Below are positions 24,455 to 36,800 of a stretch of 64,000 nt of DNA, in pieces. Under the pieces are notes generated by a model. The model was not told where the DNA came from and searched no databases. It was given only the letters and a program-made list of their open reading frames with translations. Each line of letters starts with the position of its first letter. Positions within the stretch are counted from its first letter, which is position 1. The position numbers and the translations under genes were made by a program. Source of the stretch: Diplocarpon mali (lineage: Eukaryota > Ascomycota > Leotiomycetes > Helotiales > Drepanopezizaceae); the NCBI GenBank assembly GCA_024741835.1, contig JAENRP010000240.1:1-64000 (forward strand). Reading direction: 5' to 3'.

Positions 24455-26756
24455 CTACTGGACACAACAGGATGACTCCGAAGGGTGCTTGTAGAGGATA
24501 CCAAAACGCTCTTTCCCGTACTCCGTTTCATTCTGAATCTGCTTTGTTAGAACCTCCTTCTGGAAGTTCTTCTTGAGAAACTTGCTAAGCTCTTTGTCGA
24601 TATTGTCTGGTTTACAGTCAGCCTTGGGTACCATGATTGCTTAGGCCTGGGTTTGAAATCGAGAGCGGCAGAGGCCTCAGCACCCAGAGACTAATATTCC
24701 GAGGACTACAGGCCTGGGCGTGACATTGAGGTGCCGAGATATTTGGAACTCGAAGACTATTTCCAAGCGCCCGTCCCATATGCCCGTGTCTGCATGTGAC
24801 ATGGAGAGGGAAGAGGCCTTGACTTACCCACATCGGCCTTTATAATAACGTCATCTCGGCAAAGAGGACAGAGCGCTTTCCGGCGTTGTCTCTGTAAAAG
24901 TATGGTGCACCGGATACAGAGCAGATGCTGGCAATCCAACCTTATTGGTCTCCAGCAGATATCACTGCAGATTGGACAGGCATAATCCTCCGGCTGGGGG
25001 ACGATTTTGACAAGGTCTTGGGTAACCTGTTGGCAAACTGCTCTCGCTATACTCTCGGGCATGATAGCCTCGGACAGTATAAGCTCCGGGAACTTTCTTC
25101 CAGCGCCAAAACTTGTTCTCTTGTCGAATTCTGGGTTTATCGTTAGTCAAGCACGACGTATAAGAATTGTGTGAAGGTACTTTTAAGTATCTTGGTAATA
25201 GCTTGTTGGTTAATCTCTTGGAACTTGAGGTTTTTGAGAAGATCAATGTTGATTTTGACGAATTTGAGAAGGGATTCGTGACTTGCTTGTAGCTTGAACT
25301 TGCTCGTGATTTTTTTCCGCACAACTTCATCTTGAAACCACTGCAATTTCTCGGCAGCAGTTGTGCTGTCGCGACTACCGTGATCGACTTCGTTCGTAGA
25401 AAAGAAGATACTGGACTGGAGGTATATGGCAAAGAGCTCCCTCCATCTATAAAGATCACTCTTTTGGAAGGTGGAGTGTTTTGCGGGCCTGGGCACTGTT
25501 ATTAGAACGGGCTGGGGCTTTGTTTGGGCCCAACTGCTCGTGCCACTTGCAACATGCCGCGTGGACTGCGGTTTTGATCACTCACATTGCTACTCCGGCC
25601 AGAGTCTTCGATAGATATTGTATATCGTCGATCAATGCCTGCTGCTCCTTGGCTCGGATTCTCTCCAGAGAACCAGCATCGTCCTGGAGCATGCTGAAAA
25701 ACTCGGCATCAAAGGTAAGCGGCCTAGTTGTTGAGGAGGTCAGCTGCCATATCCAAATAGTTTCAGGGCAAGGGAAAGACGTGTGTCCCGGAGATCTCGA
25801 GACGCTGACGAAAGAGAATGGGGCTACCCGGATACATACACCGCTACTCGTCGAGAATTGGAGGCTTTAGCCAGCTCTGCAGTCCTGTACGCAGGTTAGC
25901 GAGTATCTCGACTACGTAGCAGTCAACAAGAGAAGTCTGAGCTTAGACTCAAGCCAGAGAGCAGTCATGCCACATGTAGGGAGGATGAGCGTGTATACTC
26001 GGATACACTAACCCATCGGAAGACATGGATTCGGTGGACAGGGCTTCGACGTGCCCATCGAGATAATCTCGTGAGTGCTTTAGTGCCCGCGATTTGAGGT
26101 AGCTTCTGGTGATCGGTGTCAAGGCCGCGTCGACGGCCTTTCCATCCGAAAAATCGACCCAGAATGTAAGCTTCGGGACGAAGATTTGCTCCCCCTCGAA
26201 ATCATACTGGAAGGCAACGCCACTGCCCCGGCGCCCTCCTTCATCGAGGCTGAACCGGTGGAGCTGAGCGAGTGCGGCCGAATCGAGCCCAATCTCTTCA
26301 AGCTCTGCTTGGATCTGTGATACGCATACTTATCAGCAACTGGCTCATACGCGTGAGGAGACCCCACGACCCGGCGAGGTCGAGAGGAGAGGAGGGGAGG
26401 GGAGAGGAGAGGAGGGGAGGGGAGAGGAGACGAGAGAGGAGACAAGAGAGGAGACGAGAGAGGAGACGAGAGAGGAGAGAGAAGAGACGAGAGAGGAGAG
26501 AGAAGAGACAAGACTTCCTACGATACCTTTTTGAGAATCTTCTTCAGCTGCCGGTATGGGATTGCGCTCTGCACCCAACATCCCGGGAAACCTGCACTTT
26601 TCCTGAGAGAAGTCAGCGAGGTAGCAGCTCACGCTCGTTCATTTCTCGCCGAGGTAGGCCATGTCTCCTTGATGTCCTATAGCCCCGAGACGAGGTCATT
26701 CAATGTCGAGCGATGAGAACCTACAGAGTTTCCTGAAACTCGTGACCGAACTTCAT
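24455..26756 (-). CDS. SPX-domain RING-type E3 ubiquitin ligase
   Basis: SPX domains bind inositol pyrophosphates and report phosphate status; SPX-RING proteins such as plant NLA and fission yeast Pqr1 ubiquitylate phosphate-homeostasis targets. Eight exons: 26756-26725, 26602-26527, 26314-26013, 25884-25840, 25723-25586, 25488-25181, 25130-24828 and 24639-24455, giving 462 residues. The N-terminus MKFGHEFQETL and PYRQLKKILKK is the SPX start; the last SPX helix block contains LLKFVKINIDLL. A C3HC4 RING follows at residues 352-391 (CPICSDIC, DCQHLLCIRC, CPLC) with all eight ligands present. The last intron acceptor is the least certain join. Intron 2 carries a long CT-rich tract. Confidence 0.88.
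26381..26512. repeat. purine/pyrimidine simple repeat inside an intron of the SPX-RING gene
   Basis: About 130 bases of GGAGA/GAGAGGAGAC-type repeats, almost pure purine on the + strand and therefore pure CT on the transcribed-sense strand. It fills most of the 212-base second intron (26315-26526). Confidence 0.9.
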
Positions 26757-26937
26757 TCTAGGGCTACGCCTCTTTTCCGGTGATGGAGATTGTGTGGATG
26801 TTCGCTGCTATGAATATTCGCACGTGAGCCTAGACAGTATTTCGCTTTGCTAGCTCCAAACGAGTGACGATAGGATTACGTTTGGGGGTTGAATGGGAGT
26901 GTGAATAGGAGAGTGCTGATACTGGCGTTGATGTCTA

Positions 26938-26986
26938 TGTTGTTGTTGTTGTTGTTATTGTTGTTGTGGTTGTAGCTGCTGCTGCT
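26938..26986 (+). repeat. TGT/TTG then GCT trinucleotide tract
   Basis: TTGTTG repeats interrupted by TTATTG and GGTTGTAG, then GCTGCTGCTGCT. Confidence 0.85.
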
Positions 26987-27711
26987 CTTGTACCCTCGCG
27001 TATGTAATCCTACCCAGGGGATCCGGACGAGCGCGTGACGAGACGACAGGAGCTGCTTGTCTGGGTCGCCGGCGGTCTGCCTTTCCTCCTATCTGCTAGC
27101 GACGGGGAGTGTCTTCGTCTTGTCTTGCCCTACAACTACACAGGATGCTGCGACGGCGTTATTTGGGACTACTACTTGGAAGGCGAGGGCGAGCAAGTTG
27201 GATATTTATATCTCGTGTCGCCTATGTCCAGAGTGGCTTGGGTAGTCTCTAGAGGAGAGGAGAGGAGAGCAGGTAGAGTATATACAGACCTGTGCCTAGG
27301 TATGTAATATATCTATATATTCACATATATACGCACACCTTTCTTTATATCACCAGTATTAGTAGAGTCTTATTAGAAGTCCTTTAGAGGATAAAGAGGC
27401 CGACATTGAGCCGAGATCAGCGTAAATGCGCCGCGTGATTGCTAGCTTATTGAAGTAGAGAAGAAGAAAAAATGAAGCAGAGAGAATGAAACAAAATAGA
27501 GGTAGGCAATCCAGTAGAGACAGAGATCTTGGCCTCGCTTGGAGTTATATCATAGTACTTGTTAGTACAAGAGATAAGCTTGATGTAGGGAAGGCTTGTA
27601 GAATTCGCAGCACAGGGCAGAAGAGAACAAAGACTACTACTATATATCAGTCAACTCTGACTATTAGTAGTATAATGCAAGATGACTAGTGTTAGTATTT
27701 GTTCTATCTAG

Positions 27712-27850
27712 TGGTAGTCGTAGTAGTTGTAGTAGTTGTAGTAGTTGTAGTAGTTGTAGTAGTTGTAGTAGTTGTAGTAGTTGTAGTAGTCGTAGTAGTC
27801 GTCGTCGTCGTAGTCGTCGTCGTCGTCGTCGTAGTAGCAGCAGCAGCAGC
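27712..27850 (+). repeat. long compound trinucleotide repeat (GTA/GTT/GTC then CAG)
   Basis: About 140 bases of GTAGTAGTT units grading into GTCGTC and then CAGCAG. The long poly-Val and poly-Leu frames over it are repeat artefacts. Confidence 0.9.
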
Positions 27851-28240
27851 ATGTAAACAAACCCCCTGCGGATCATCTCACGCCGTGACTCCATCAGGAA
27901 CATCGACTTCATTAATTCCCGCGAATGCCAAGGCCGAGGTCACAGCAGGACCTCGTGATCTGTTATCAGGGTGCTTATGTCATCGGCGCTAAGATAAGCC
28001 ATCTCCGCGACCTGGAGCTATTAGATCGTACCTCCTACAGATTATCTCTACATACCTCCTAGATACTCATCAATGTTGACGTCGGCGTCGGCTTTCATCC
28101 CTGGTGGCTTTTCCACCTGTTTGCCCTGACCCATTTTCTCATCCATTTTCTCAATCATCTCTGCCTCTCCCATCCGCTCCTCCAAAGAAGTCGCCTCCCC
28201 TGCCATCCACCCGGTGCAGACCATCTTCCCCCTACTCGAG

Positions 28241-30252
28241 ATGATTGCTGCTTCGGAGTCGGACATTGATCTTCAAAATGGGCCCGCCACCCTGATACGG
28301 CTCCCTGATGAAGTTCTCCGACATATCGTCGCGTTTTGCCTCCCAGCTGACGTGTTACTGAACGTTCAATGCCTGTCGCGACGCTTCAGAAGGCTGGCTG
28401 GGGAGCCGCTGCTCTGGAGATATCACTGCCGAGTAGAGTTCAGGTACTGGGACCCCAAGCATCAAATCCGGGAAAAGCTCTCGAAGAACGTGAACGACGT
28501 GGATTGGAAACTCCTGTACATACACCGGCGAAAGGTTGATATTCAGACAACTAGCTCTCTGAATAGCATTCTCCAACGCCAAACGAACAGACTCTCGATG
28601 TTTCAGTCCATAGCTGATCATGGATACGATGCAAAGGATACCTTACTGCGGCACTGCCACAATACAGACGACGCGGTTGAAGACGTTCTTGCCAGACGGT
28701 ATGCTTGATTTCCCACGTGCCCGGCCTGCAGGTACCAACATCATCTCAGATTCTACGCCACGTCGGTTCTCGATCATGTGCAGCGCGCCAAAGCCCTGGC
28801 GGAATGGCACAAGGTGGCCAGTGGCGACGATGTTGCCCTCGAACGAGCATTAGGAGCATTCGACTTATTCATCCTCCACGACCAGCGTGGAGATTTCCTC
28901 GAGGTAGGACTTTCGTCGAACAACACACTACTACCTCTTCCTCAGACCTTGCTGATCTTCCTCGTCAGATCTCGGCAATGTTCGACGATCTCGCTGCCCA
29001 GTTTCGAGCTGAGTATCCTGGCCATGGCCAATTCTCCTCGAGGGACATAGCCGTCGCCGCTGCAAGATTTCTCCGGCGCCACAATCTTACGGGCCTATCA
29101 TCGGAACTAGCTTACAGGGACTTGCAAAACAACTATATCGGGATTGCGCTCCAGGACCAAGACCATCCCTCCCTACCACTAATTTCAGTCGCTATCTTCT
29201 GTGTCCTGGGCCAGAGACTTGGTCTTAATGCACAATGCTGCGGTATACCCAGTCATGCCCATGCAATAATCATACCCGCAGATGGCGAGACTCTCGATGG
29301 GAAACAGGTCGCACCCGGGGAGAAACCTGCAGAGCCAATGTACATGGATCCCTATCGATCAGATGACGAAGTGCCACTTTCAAGTCTGCGAATCATGCTT
29401 ACTGAATGGGGGGTCCAGCAAAGACAATTTGCAGAGTTGCTGTCAGATTCGACTATTGCCAGTGTCGTACTACGCACGTCGAGAAACATTCTAGCCACCG
29501 TCCAGGATTATAGAAGCAGTGCTACGAGCAACGTGATCACCGGTCACCCAACTATTCGTCTCCACGCCAACCCTTATGCGGATTTGGACAATGCTTTTTA
29601 TTCGGCACTATGGGCGCACTACATATTTGGAAACCCTTTGCGGAGAGTCGGAGCAACGTCTACTCAGAGCCAGTTCATACCTCTGATACTGGAGAGAGTC
29701 GAGAGACTCTTCCCGATGGATACGTCTTTCATCGAGCAGTACATTATGCCTTTGTACATGGATTCTGCGAACCAAGAGCAGTGGGAGCTTCAGGAAGCCT
29801 TGAGGGTTCTCAGAGCTGCCGATCAGGCCCCCAAACAGCTGCGTCGACGCGACAAACCAGCAACAATGGACGTCAAGTATAAGATTGGCCAAGTTTTTCG
29901 CCACAAAAGATATGCCTACACAGCCGTCATCACGGGCTGGGATATCGAGTGTGGTATGAACTCGGATTGGATAGCACATAATAACGTGGATGAGCTCTCC
30001 AAAGGGAGGAACCAGAGTTTCTACCATTCGCTGTAGGTGCTCTTGCCATTCTCCTCTCTGGTTTGGCTTACAAACAGATCCTTTAGCGTGGAAGACACCA
30101 GCATTCGCTATGTTGCCGAGGAGAACATCGAGATAATAGAGCCTGACGTGCCCATTTCCTTGATGAGTCTTGCTGGCAGATACTTCAAACGTTGGGACAA
30201 GGAGAAGCATGTGTTTGTCTCTAACATCAATGACGAATATCCTGACGATTGA
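28241..30252 (+). CDS. F-box protein with SirB1-like and YccV/HspQ-like domains (FBXO21 type)
   Basis: F-box proteins are substrate adaptors of SCF ubiquitin ligases; human FBXO21 shares this layout. Exons 28241-28698, 28750-28903, 28969-30032 and 30087-30252 give 613 residues, near the human length. The F-box (about 18-65) is LIRLPDEVLRHIVAFCLP and onward. A transglutaminase/SirB1-like middle follows (RDIAVAAARFLRRHNLTG, then SVAIFCVLGQRLGLNAQC). The C-terminal hemimethylated-DNA-binding-like domain (about 515-610) reads KYKIGQVFRHKRYAYTAVI then YVAEENIEII. For intron 1, an acceptor at CATCTCAG gives 51 bases; an earlier CAG would give an implausible 33-base intron. The first in-frame ATG is used. 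Confidence 0.88.
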
Positions 30253-30875
30253 GAGGTAGTATGGTCGTCTGTAACGATAGCTAATACAAACTTCACGTTG
30301 GGCACGTGATGCCACGTTTGGTGTCACCTCATGGTTCCCTGTCTGAGGAGCATGCCTGAGTGATGAGCTGTTTCGTTGCGATTTCGCTTCTGACATCACG
30401 TTTCACATCGCTTGCTCGAGGGGCTTTTCATGGTCCATTGTGGCTGGGTTTGGGTTTGCTTGCCAAGTCGGGTTGGCGGCTACGTCAACGACACCCTCTT
30501 ATTTCAGATGTCAATATTCAGTCCCTCGAAAATGAAACCAGCCCGAGATGCTCCTCTACCCCTGTTTCGTACTCGATATGAGTTATCCAGGCACCAAAGA
30601 AATCCTGATTGATGAGTGATTGTGTAGGAGGTGCGAACAAGAGGGTACCTCTCCAACGAAACCTCTTAAAAAGTGAACAAGTGCCAGCACAGAGTGTACC
30701 AACCCCTCTGAGCAGCAACGTTACAGCTGAGCATTGAGGTGATCATCATACATTCACTTCAGCTGGATTCTGTCCCTTGGCAGATGTGCCGAAGGCCGAT
30801 GGCTTGACCTATAACTCATCTGTACAGTATGAACGAGAGACGCACACTCATTCCGTGTCAACAATCGGCCTGGCG
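30253..30875. other. convergent 3' interval, no gene seen
   Basis: It lies between the stops of the F-box gene and the UCH gene. No open frame shows recognisable features. Confidence 0.5.
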
Positions 30876-33100
30876 TTATCTGTCCTTATTATCCTTCTGT
30901 CGAAGATCCAAGATGATATCCTTGAGAACTCCTGCCTCGGCAAGAGCCTTCATCGCCTTGTACACCAACGGGGTATAATCCTTCTTCCGTCGAAGGGCAA
31001 CCGCATCCTCCCGTCCCACCGCCGCGTATTCTTCCTTGTATGAGGCTTGAAGACGGCCTTGCTCTCTGACCAGACTTCGATAAAATTCAAAGAGCTTATC
31101 AGGATCGCCCTGGACAGCTTCGATCTTGGCCAAATCCGAGGTAGCAGGCGTGGCGTTGACGAGATCTTGCGAGAGGCCGCATGTTTCGTTGAGCTCATCG
31201 ATTGGGACTGCCAGATCAGATTGGATGAACACCCTCCAGTCTGGTGCAACCTTTGTGAGGGACGTTTCCACAGCCTGGATCGAGAGGATGTTGCGAGCTA
31301 GCTCTTGGACAGCAAGGAGCATAGGACTTCTGCACAAGGCCAGGAGACAGAACTCAACACCATCATCTTCGTATTGAAGTGTACGCTGCTGGATGTTGTC
31401 TCGTGCAACGCCGACCCAGCTGTCATGAGAGGGACCTTGTCGAAATTAGCCCCTTTGTCCCCGCAGAGATAATCTTCGCCGACTGGCTTACCAAGATTGA
31501 CAGGATGCCTTTGTAATCCATCCAGCCTCCAAACTTCACCTTGAACGGGAACATAGGCAACGTAGTGGAATCCCTGCTCATCACCACTCTGCTGCTTCGT
31601 CCTCTTTGAGGTGGCCTTTTTCTTGATGGGCTTCTTTGGGGACCTTTTCTTGCTCTTTACCCACTTGTCGTACTCATGCTTGAGGGCAAGATCGGCATTG
31701 AGGACATCCATCTTTCTGTGAGCCTTGGTCAGTTTTGAGGCCCCAATACTTTGCCAGGCAGCTTAACGTTCTTGAGTACCTACCGAGCGAAAGAGTTATG
31801 GATGTTGCGGATAAAGTCGTCATCATCTAGGTTCTTGCCGCGGTATGGAGGCTTCAATCCCTTCGTGGACTCTTTGAAGGCATTCAAGTTTTCACCAAGA
31901 TCAAGTCCCGGAGCGTTCATGATAATGTTGAGGAGAGCAACAGTGGCACATGCGTTGGTTGTTGTCTGGGTGTCCATTAGCAAGGGTGCAGATAGGAAAC
32001 AACGTGAACAGACTTGATTGGCAAACCAGACGTGCTCAGGGCACTTCTGAGCAGAAAAATCCTCCTCCGCATCATCATCTCGATACTTGAACAGGAAAAC
32101 CAATCCATAGACAGGCTTTCTGCGAGAAGGACGTGAGTGAGATGTATATCAAAGCTTGGATGTGAGAGAGGTGTCACATACGGTAGGTATGACAGCTGTT
32201 CGTCATCAAGCCCAAAGACCTCCTGAATCTTGACATTCTTGGCTCCATACTGGCGCAAGATGTAGTTGAAGAGAGCCTAAGACATGGTCAGTTCGTTCAT
32301 GAAAGATGTGCACCGGCGATGAGATTGTGTAGTACTAGCTACTAGCTTACTGGGTCCGATTCCAACTCAACCCAGCCCTTCCAAGCTCGACGTTCCTCAT
32401 CAGTGAGTGGCCTCATAGCCTCTTCAGCGGGATCAGCGCTTCCCACCGAGTGCTTTCTCTTTCGTAGCTTTCGCACGCTCACAGGAGGACAATCATCCGT
32501 CGATTGGATGTCTCCTGTGTCCACCTTGATCTTCGATGTGCTGCTGCTCGGAAGTGTATCTCTCTCGGATTGCTGTTCATACGTGACTGATTCCTTGACC
32601 AAGGTACTGCAGTTGGCCAGAGGAGTAGTCTGGTCGACTTCAATCTGTCCTGTGCTTAGTTCAAGATTGGAAAGAGTACTGGGGCCGAGTCTTGACACAG
32701 ATGTGCTGACCCCGGCATGAACAGAAGTAGTTGAGTCAGCCAGAAGCGTACTCGAGTCTCCTCCGGCTAAGACAGCGCTTGCAATGACATGTTCCGAAGG
32801 GGGGAGGGGAGCCTCGATAGAAGCAGAAGTATTGTTGTGAGAGGCTGTCAGAGAAGTGCTCCCTTTGACCTGGGCAGCAGCAGTTTCTCGGGCATTCTTG
32901 CAACCAGGCGGGCTGGAGCTGAGACTTTCAAGAGCTCCGATCGGTTGGGTCTGTTCTCCGGCGTTCTCGGTGTAGAGACTCGTAGAAAGATCCATCGTCT
33001 CAGTCTCTGCAGCGAGCTCCATCTCAACCTCCATATCAGGTGAAGCCGAAAGATCTTTGCAAGGATGATGGGGGTTGTGCATGCTGTGAGAGAGATTCAT
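30876..33100 (-). CDS. ubiquitin C-terminal hydrolase of the UCH37/BAP1 type
   Basis: A cysteine deubiquitinase. Exons 33100-32351, 32276-32182, 32119-32014, 31965-31784, 31715-31492 and 31435-30876 give 638 residues. The first 230 residues are a Ser/Thr-rich tail with a basic KLRKRKHS patch. The UCH fold starts WVELESDP and contains KPVYGLVFLFKYR, oxyanion Gln317, catalytic Cys323 (TTTNACATVALLNI), His428 (GFHYVAYVPVQG) and Asp443 (WRLDGLQRHPVNLG). A lysine-rich insertion (about 398-418) sits just before the catalytic His, where the active-site crossover loop lies. The C-terminal helical part, ending in a YTPLVYKAMKAL block, matches the UCH37-like domain. ATG 33100 is the first in-frame ATG; an extra 5' exon cannot be excluded. 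Confidence 0.9.
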
Positions 33101-33874
33101 GATAAGCCAGTGTTGCTGACTCAAGTCGTTCTATCTCAGGGGGACAGGAGACTGACATGAAGCAAAGAGCAATTCAACAGCAATAGAAGCTGGTGGTTGC
33201 AAGCTCGCTTCACAAGGTGAGCGAGCTGCCACCGATCAGACTATGAGAGAGCAAAAACAGCCTGGATGAAACGATTCAATGGGAGACAGCAGAAGCAATG
33301 CGACAACAGGGAGAATTGGTAATTGCATAAATATGACAGGGAAATCCATATTCATGTCCTACACCCGAGACAATGCATCTTTCTGAACCAGCTCATGTCT
33401 TCTCCGCCTTCATATTTTCCTACCAAGGCAAACGACACAATAGTAAACAAAGCAGCCATTGACCGCCGACATGGAGCGTCTCGGCTCCATGTTGATGCGC
33501 TCCGCCTGCCACGCTAGGCGCGTCTGTCTCTTGGCGACACACGCGAGCCCAAGAAGTTTAATAGTAAAGCTGGGACCTGGAACCATTAAAGCCAAATCCC
33601 ATGGCAAAACAAACATCAACCTTGACCACAGCATCAACACGGGCACTCGCACCGACTCCGCCAGCACAAACAAACAAAAAATCCTGCCCATCCGTCACAT
33701 TGAAGAGGATCCTCTGCCTCTGTCGACTTGCTTGGACTGGCCAAACCCTCACACGACTTGCTCCTTTCTACCGTGGAACAATAGGAAAGGTCCTTTGCTC
33801 TGAAGGACTTTCGCAGCCTATTACCTCGTGCCTTTCTCCCACCTGATTGTCCAGAGGACCTCTAAAAGCATGCC
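33101..33874. promoter_or_regulatory. divergent promoter interval, UCH / POM152
   Basis: These 774 bases lie between two start codons. Open frames on both strands lack protein character. Confidence 0.45.
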
Positions 33875-36800
33875 ATGAGTGGAACGACTCCTCGCCTGCG
33901 CTCAGCGTACCCCTTGACCCCAAGATCCGCCCAGCGAAGCAGCCCAAACCAGAGAGATTCTACTCGAAGCGCAGATGCCTCGAGAGCCAGATCTCCCCTG
34001 CCGCCCCTCCCAGATGTCACTGCTCCAGATCCAACGGATGTTTCGAGCATACCAGTGATCCCGGTGAATCTCATCGATGCCCCGAGCCAACGCATGTACA
34101 CACTCGCTATCTACGGGCTTCTTCTCGTCTGGCGCCTGTACAACTGGTGGGAGCTCGTGGAGGACGATACGACGTCATTGATTTACTTCTTGAAATGGTG
34201 CCTCATAGATGGATTGTACATATGGGGAGTACCGCAGATGCGGATCCCCTGGCTAGAATGGTCAGAGCGAGTAATGGCGGTGGCATTTGCCGCACACTTT
34301 GCGTTGAACTTCATGTTCATGTTCCGGGTACCTGTGAGCTTTTGGTGCTGCCTACTTGCACTGTCGTGCTAATACTAAGCAGATCCCTCTCGAACCATTG
34401 CTAATCGCTGCTGCGAAAACCTTTTTCGACAGGGAGATATCTATCTCCGAGAACAGTGTCCGACCAGGCAGCATCGTGCAAAAGTCTTCTCTCATAATGG
34501 GAAAGCAGATCATAAACATCCTACCTGAAGGGTCAGTCTATCCAACAGCACATCTCACTACACGCCCATACTAAACCCGTATCAGGACCGTGACCATGAA
34601 TCCAAAGCAGCTGCCGTTTTGTCTCGACAGTGATCATCCTGTGGCTAACATTCCGCTTCACTTCAACCAAACTATACCGAAAAGAGTTGAGCTACTGCGA
34701 ATCGACTTCGAAACAAATCAGAACGAGACCATTGTGTTATCACAGAAGGAGATCAGAAGCGCTCGGAAAACCCAAGATGACTCGCTTCTGGCTATCAATT
34801 TCTTGGCCAAGAAACCGGGCCTCTACCGGCTTCAAAAAGTCGTTGACAATACGAAGTTGGAGGTTCAACGCAGAATGTCAGACACCCTCGTTGCTAATTG
34901 CCCTAAGGCTATTGTGAAATCAACGGGTTCAGACCGATGCCTTGGGGACCTCTCGGACTTGACTATAGAGATCCAGGGTATGCCACCCTTAAAGATTGTT
35001 TATAGTCGTACTGCGAACAACGACCAGAGTGTACATCACTTCCAAAGCATACAGCCGGAAAACTTTGCTTCGCCTCTTCTTGGCGCCACCAATCCTGGAA
35101 CCTTGGTGACTGCGGGCTCGCAGGATGTCTCCTGGGCTCGGTCTCATCGCATTACCGTGCCCCTGAACGAATCAATGGCACCAAGTGGCTCATGGTTGTA
35201 CTCGATTGAGGAAATTCATGACGCAACGGGGAATGTTGCCAACTTCTCTGCATCGGATGACGGTGAGCACATCTATCCTAAAGGTCTGCACCTCGAGCAG
35301 GCCTTTACCGTCCACGAACGCCCTACCTCTCGATTGATCGGTTGTGACTCTCGGAATCCTTTGATGGTTGCGAATGGGAAAAGCGTCCAGCTTCCCGTGG
35401 AGTATTCATCTCCTGGCCGAATCCCTGACGATACGTCTCACACTGTCACGTGGAAGTTTTCGCCTCTGGACTCCTTGACTAAGAATGGAGATCATGGGCC
35501 GGACGCTGTTACTGAGGAGTACTTTGCGAAAACAGCCTTCAGCAATCCCAATATCCGTGAGCCTGGTCTGTATACCTTGACCGGTGTGAAGAGTAAGTTC
35601 TGCGTGGGAGAAATAAAAGAGCCAGCATCATGCTTGCTTCTCAATCCACCGGAGCCAGAACTGTCTCTCACCGCCGAGAATATCAACGACAAATGTGCCG
35701 GGAATCCGATCGGTTTGCTCGTCGATCTGGATCTCATAGGCACCCCGCCATTTGTTGTGCGATATGACATAGTGACGAAAGCCGGTATACACCCCGAGAG
35801 CGTCAGGGTTGAGGGACTGCGACAGCAACTAGAACTAAAGCCACGGGAGGCCGGCCATTTCAAATACTATTTCACGTCCATCGATGATGCCGTATACAAG
35901 GGGCATCAATTGAGTGGAAGCGATCTTTTCTTGGAGCAAGATGTGAAGCCTCCTGCCTCCGCCTACCTCAGACGTCCCTCAAGTCCTATTGATGCATGCA
36001 TCGAGGAGCCGGTAGAGATGAATGTCGAGTTGTCTGGCGAGCAGCCTTTTACCTTGGAATATGAGTTAGTCCATGACGGAAAGAGGAAGAAGACTAGGGA
36101 GATGAACATCGAGACCGAGAATTTTACCATCAAGACTGATGCATTGCCTCAAGGTGGAGAGTATTCTATCGCTCTGACCAGTGTGCAAGACAAAACCGGT
36201 TGCAAAATCTTCCTTAACAGCGAGGTCAAATTTACTGTCAGACGCCAACGACCAAAGGCATCGTTCGGACACTTGGAGGGTAAGCTTACAACCGTTGAAG
36301 TCGAGGGTAGAGAGATTAGCCTCCCTCTGCGACTGACTGGTCGTGCGCCCTGGGCTATCAAGTATCACAACCTCGACGACCCATCCGGTAAAGTTCTCCA
36401 GAAGATTGCAAAAACTACCAACGATATGGTTCAGGTGAACCAGCGCGGCACGTACGAGATCCTGGAGGTATTCGATGACCAGTGCCCAGGGACTGTTGAC
36501 CCGGCAGCATCTACCTTTAAAGTCGACTGGTTTCCCAGACCCCAGATTAGAATGGCAGACACCGCTGTCCTCATTCCAGATGGCAAGAAGTTCCACAAGC
36601 GCGAAGTCTGTGAGGGTGATATCGATGTAGTGGAGGTCAATCTCATTGGTGAGCTCGATATTTTAACTACTCGGACACTGTACTAACTCTTTGAAAGGTT
36701 CACCCCCATACAACGTCAAATACCAGGTTCGGCACACCCCAGACCAAGGGTCAGCTTCGATCAACAACAAGGATTTTGAAGCTGCTCTTGGACTTGCTAC

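Larger units (their letters stand above)
26757..28240. promoter_or_regulatory. divergent interval SPX-RING / F-box gene, with simple repeats
   Basis: These 1.48 kb lie between two start codons. They contain two trinucleotide repeat tracts (listed separately) and a moderately AT-rich stretch (about 27,300-27,700). Minus-strand open frames here are translations of the repeats and show no protein family. Confidence 0.45.

Noticed and set aside
26119..26682. Ser/Pro/Leu-rich and Arg/Glu-rich frames over the purine repeat
   Set aside because: Translations of an intronic simple repeat in the SPX-RING gene.
27664..27992. Poly-Val and poly-Leu/Arg frames
   Set aside because: Translations of a trinucleotide repeat; no flanking protein sequence.
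28048..28266. 72-codon minus-strand Met/Glu/Lys-rich frame
   Set aside because: Antisense to the F-box gene leader and first codons; no homology features.
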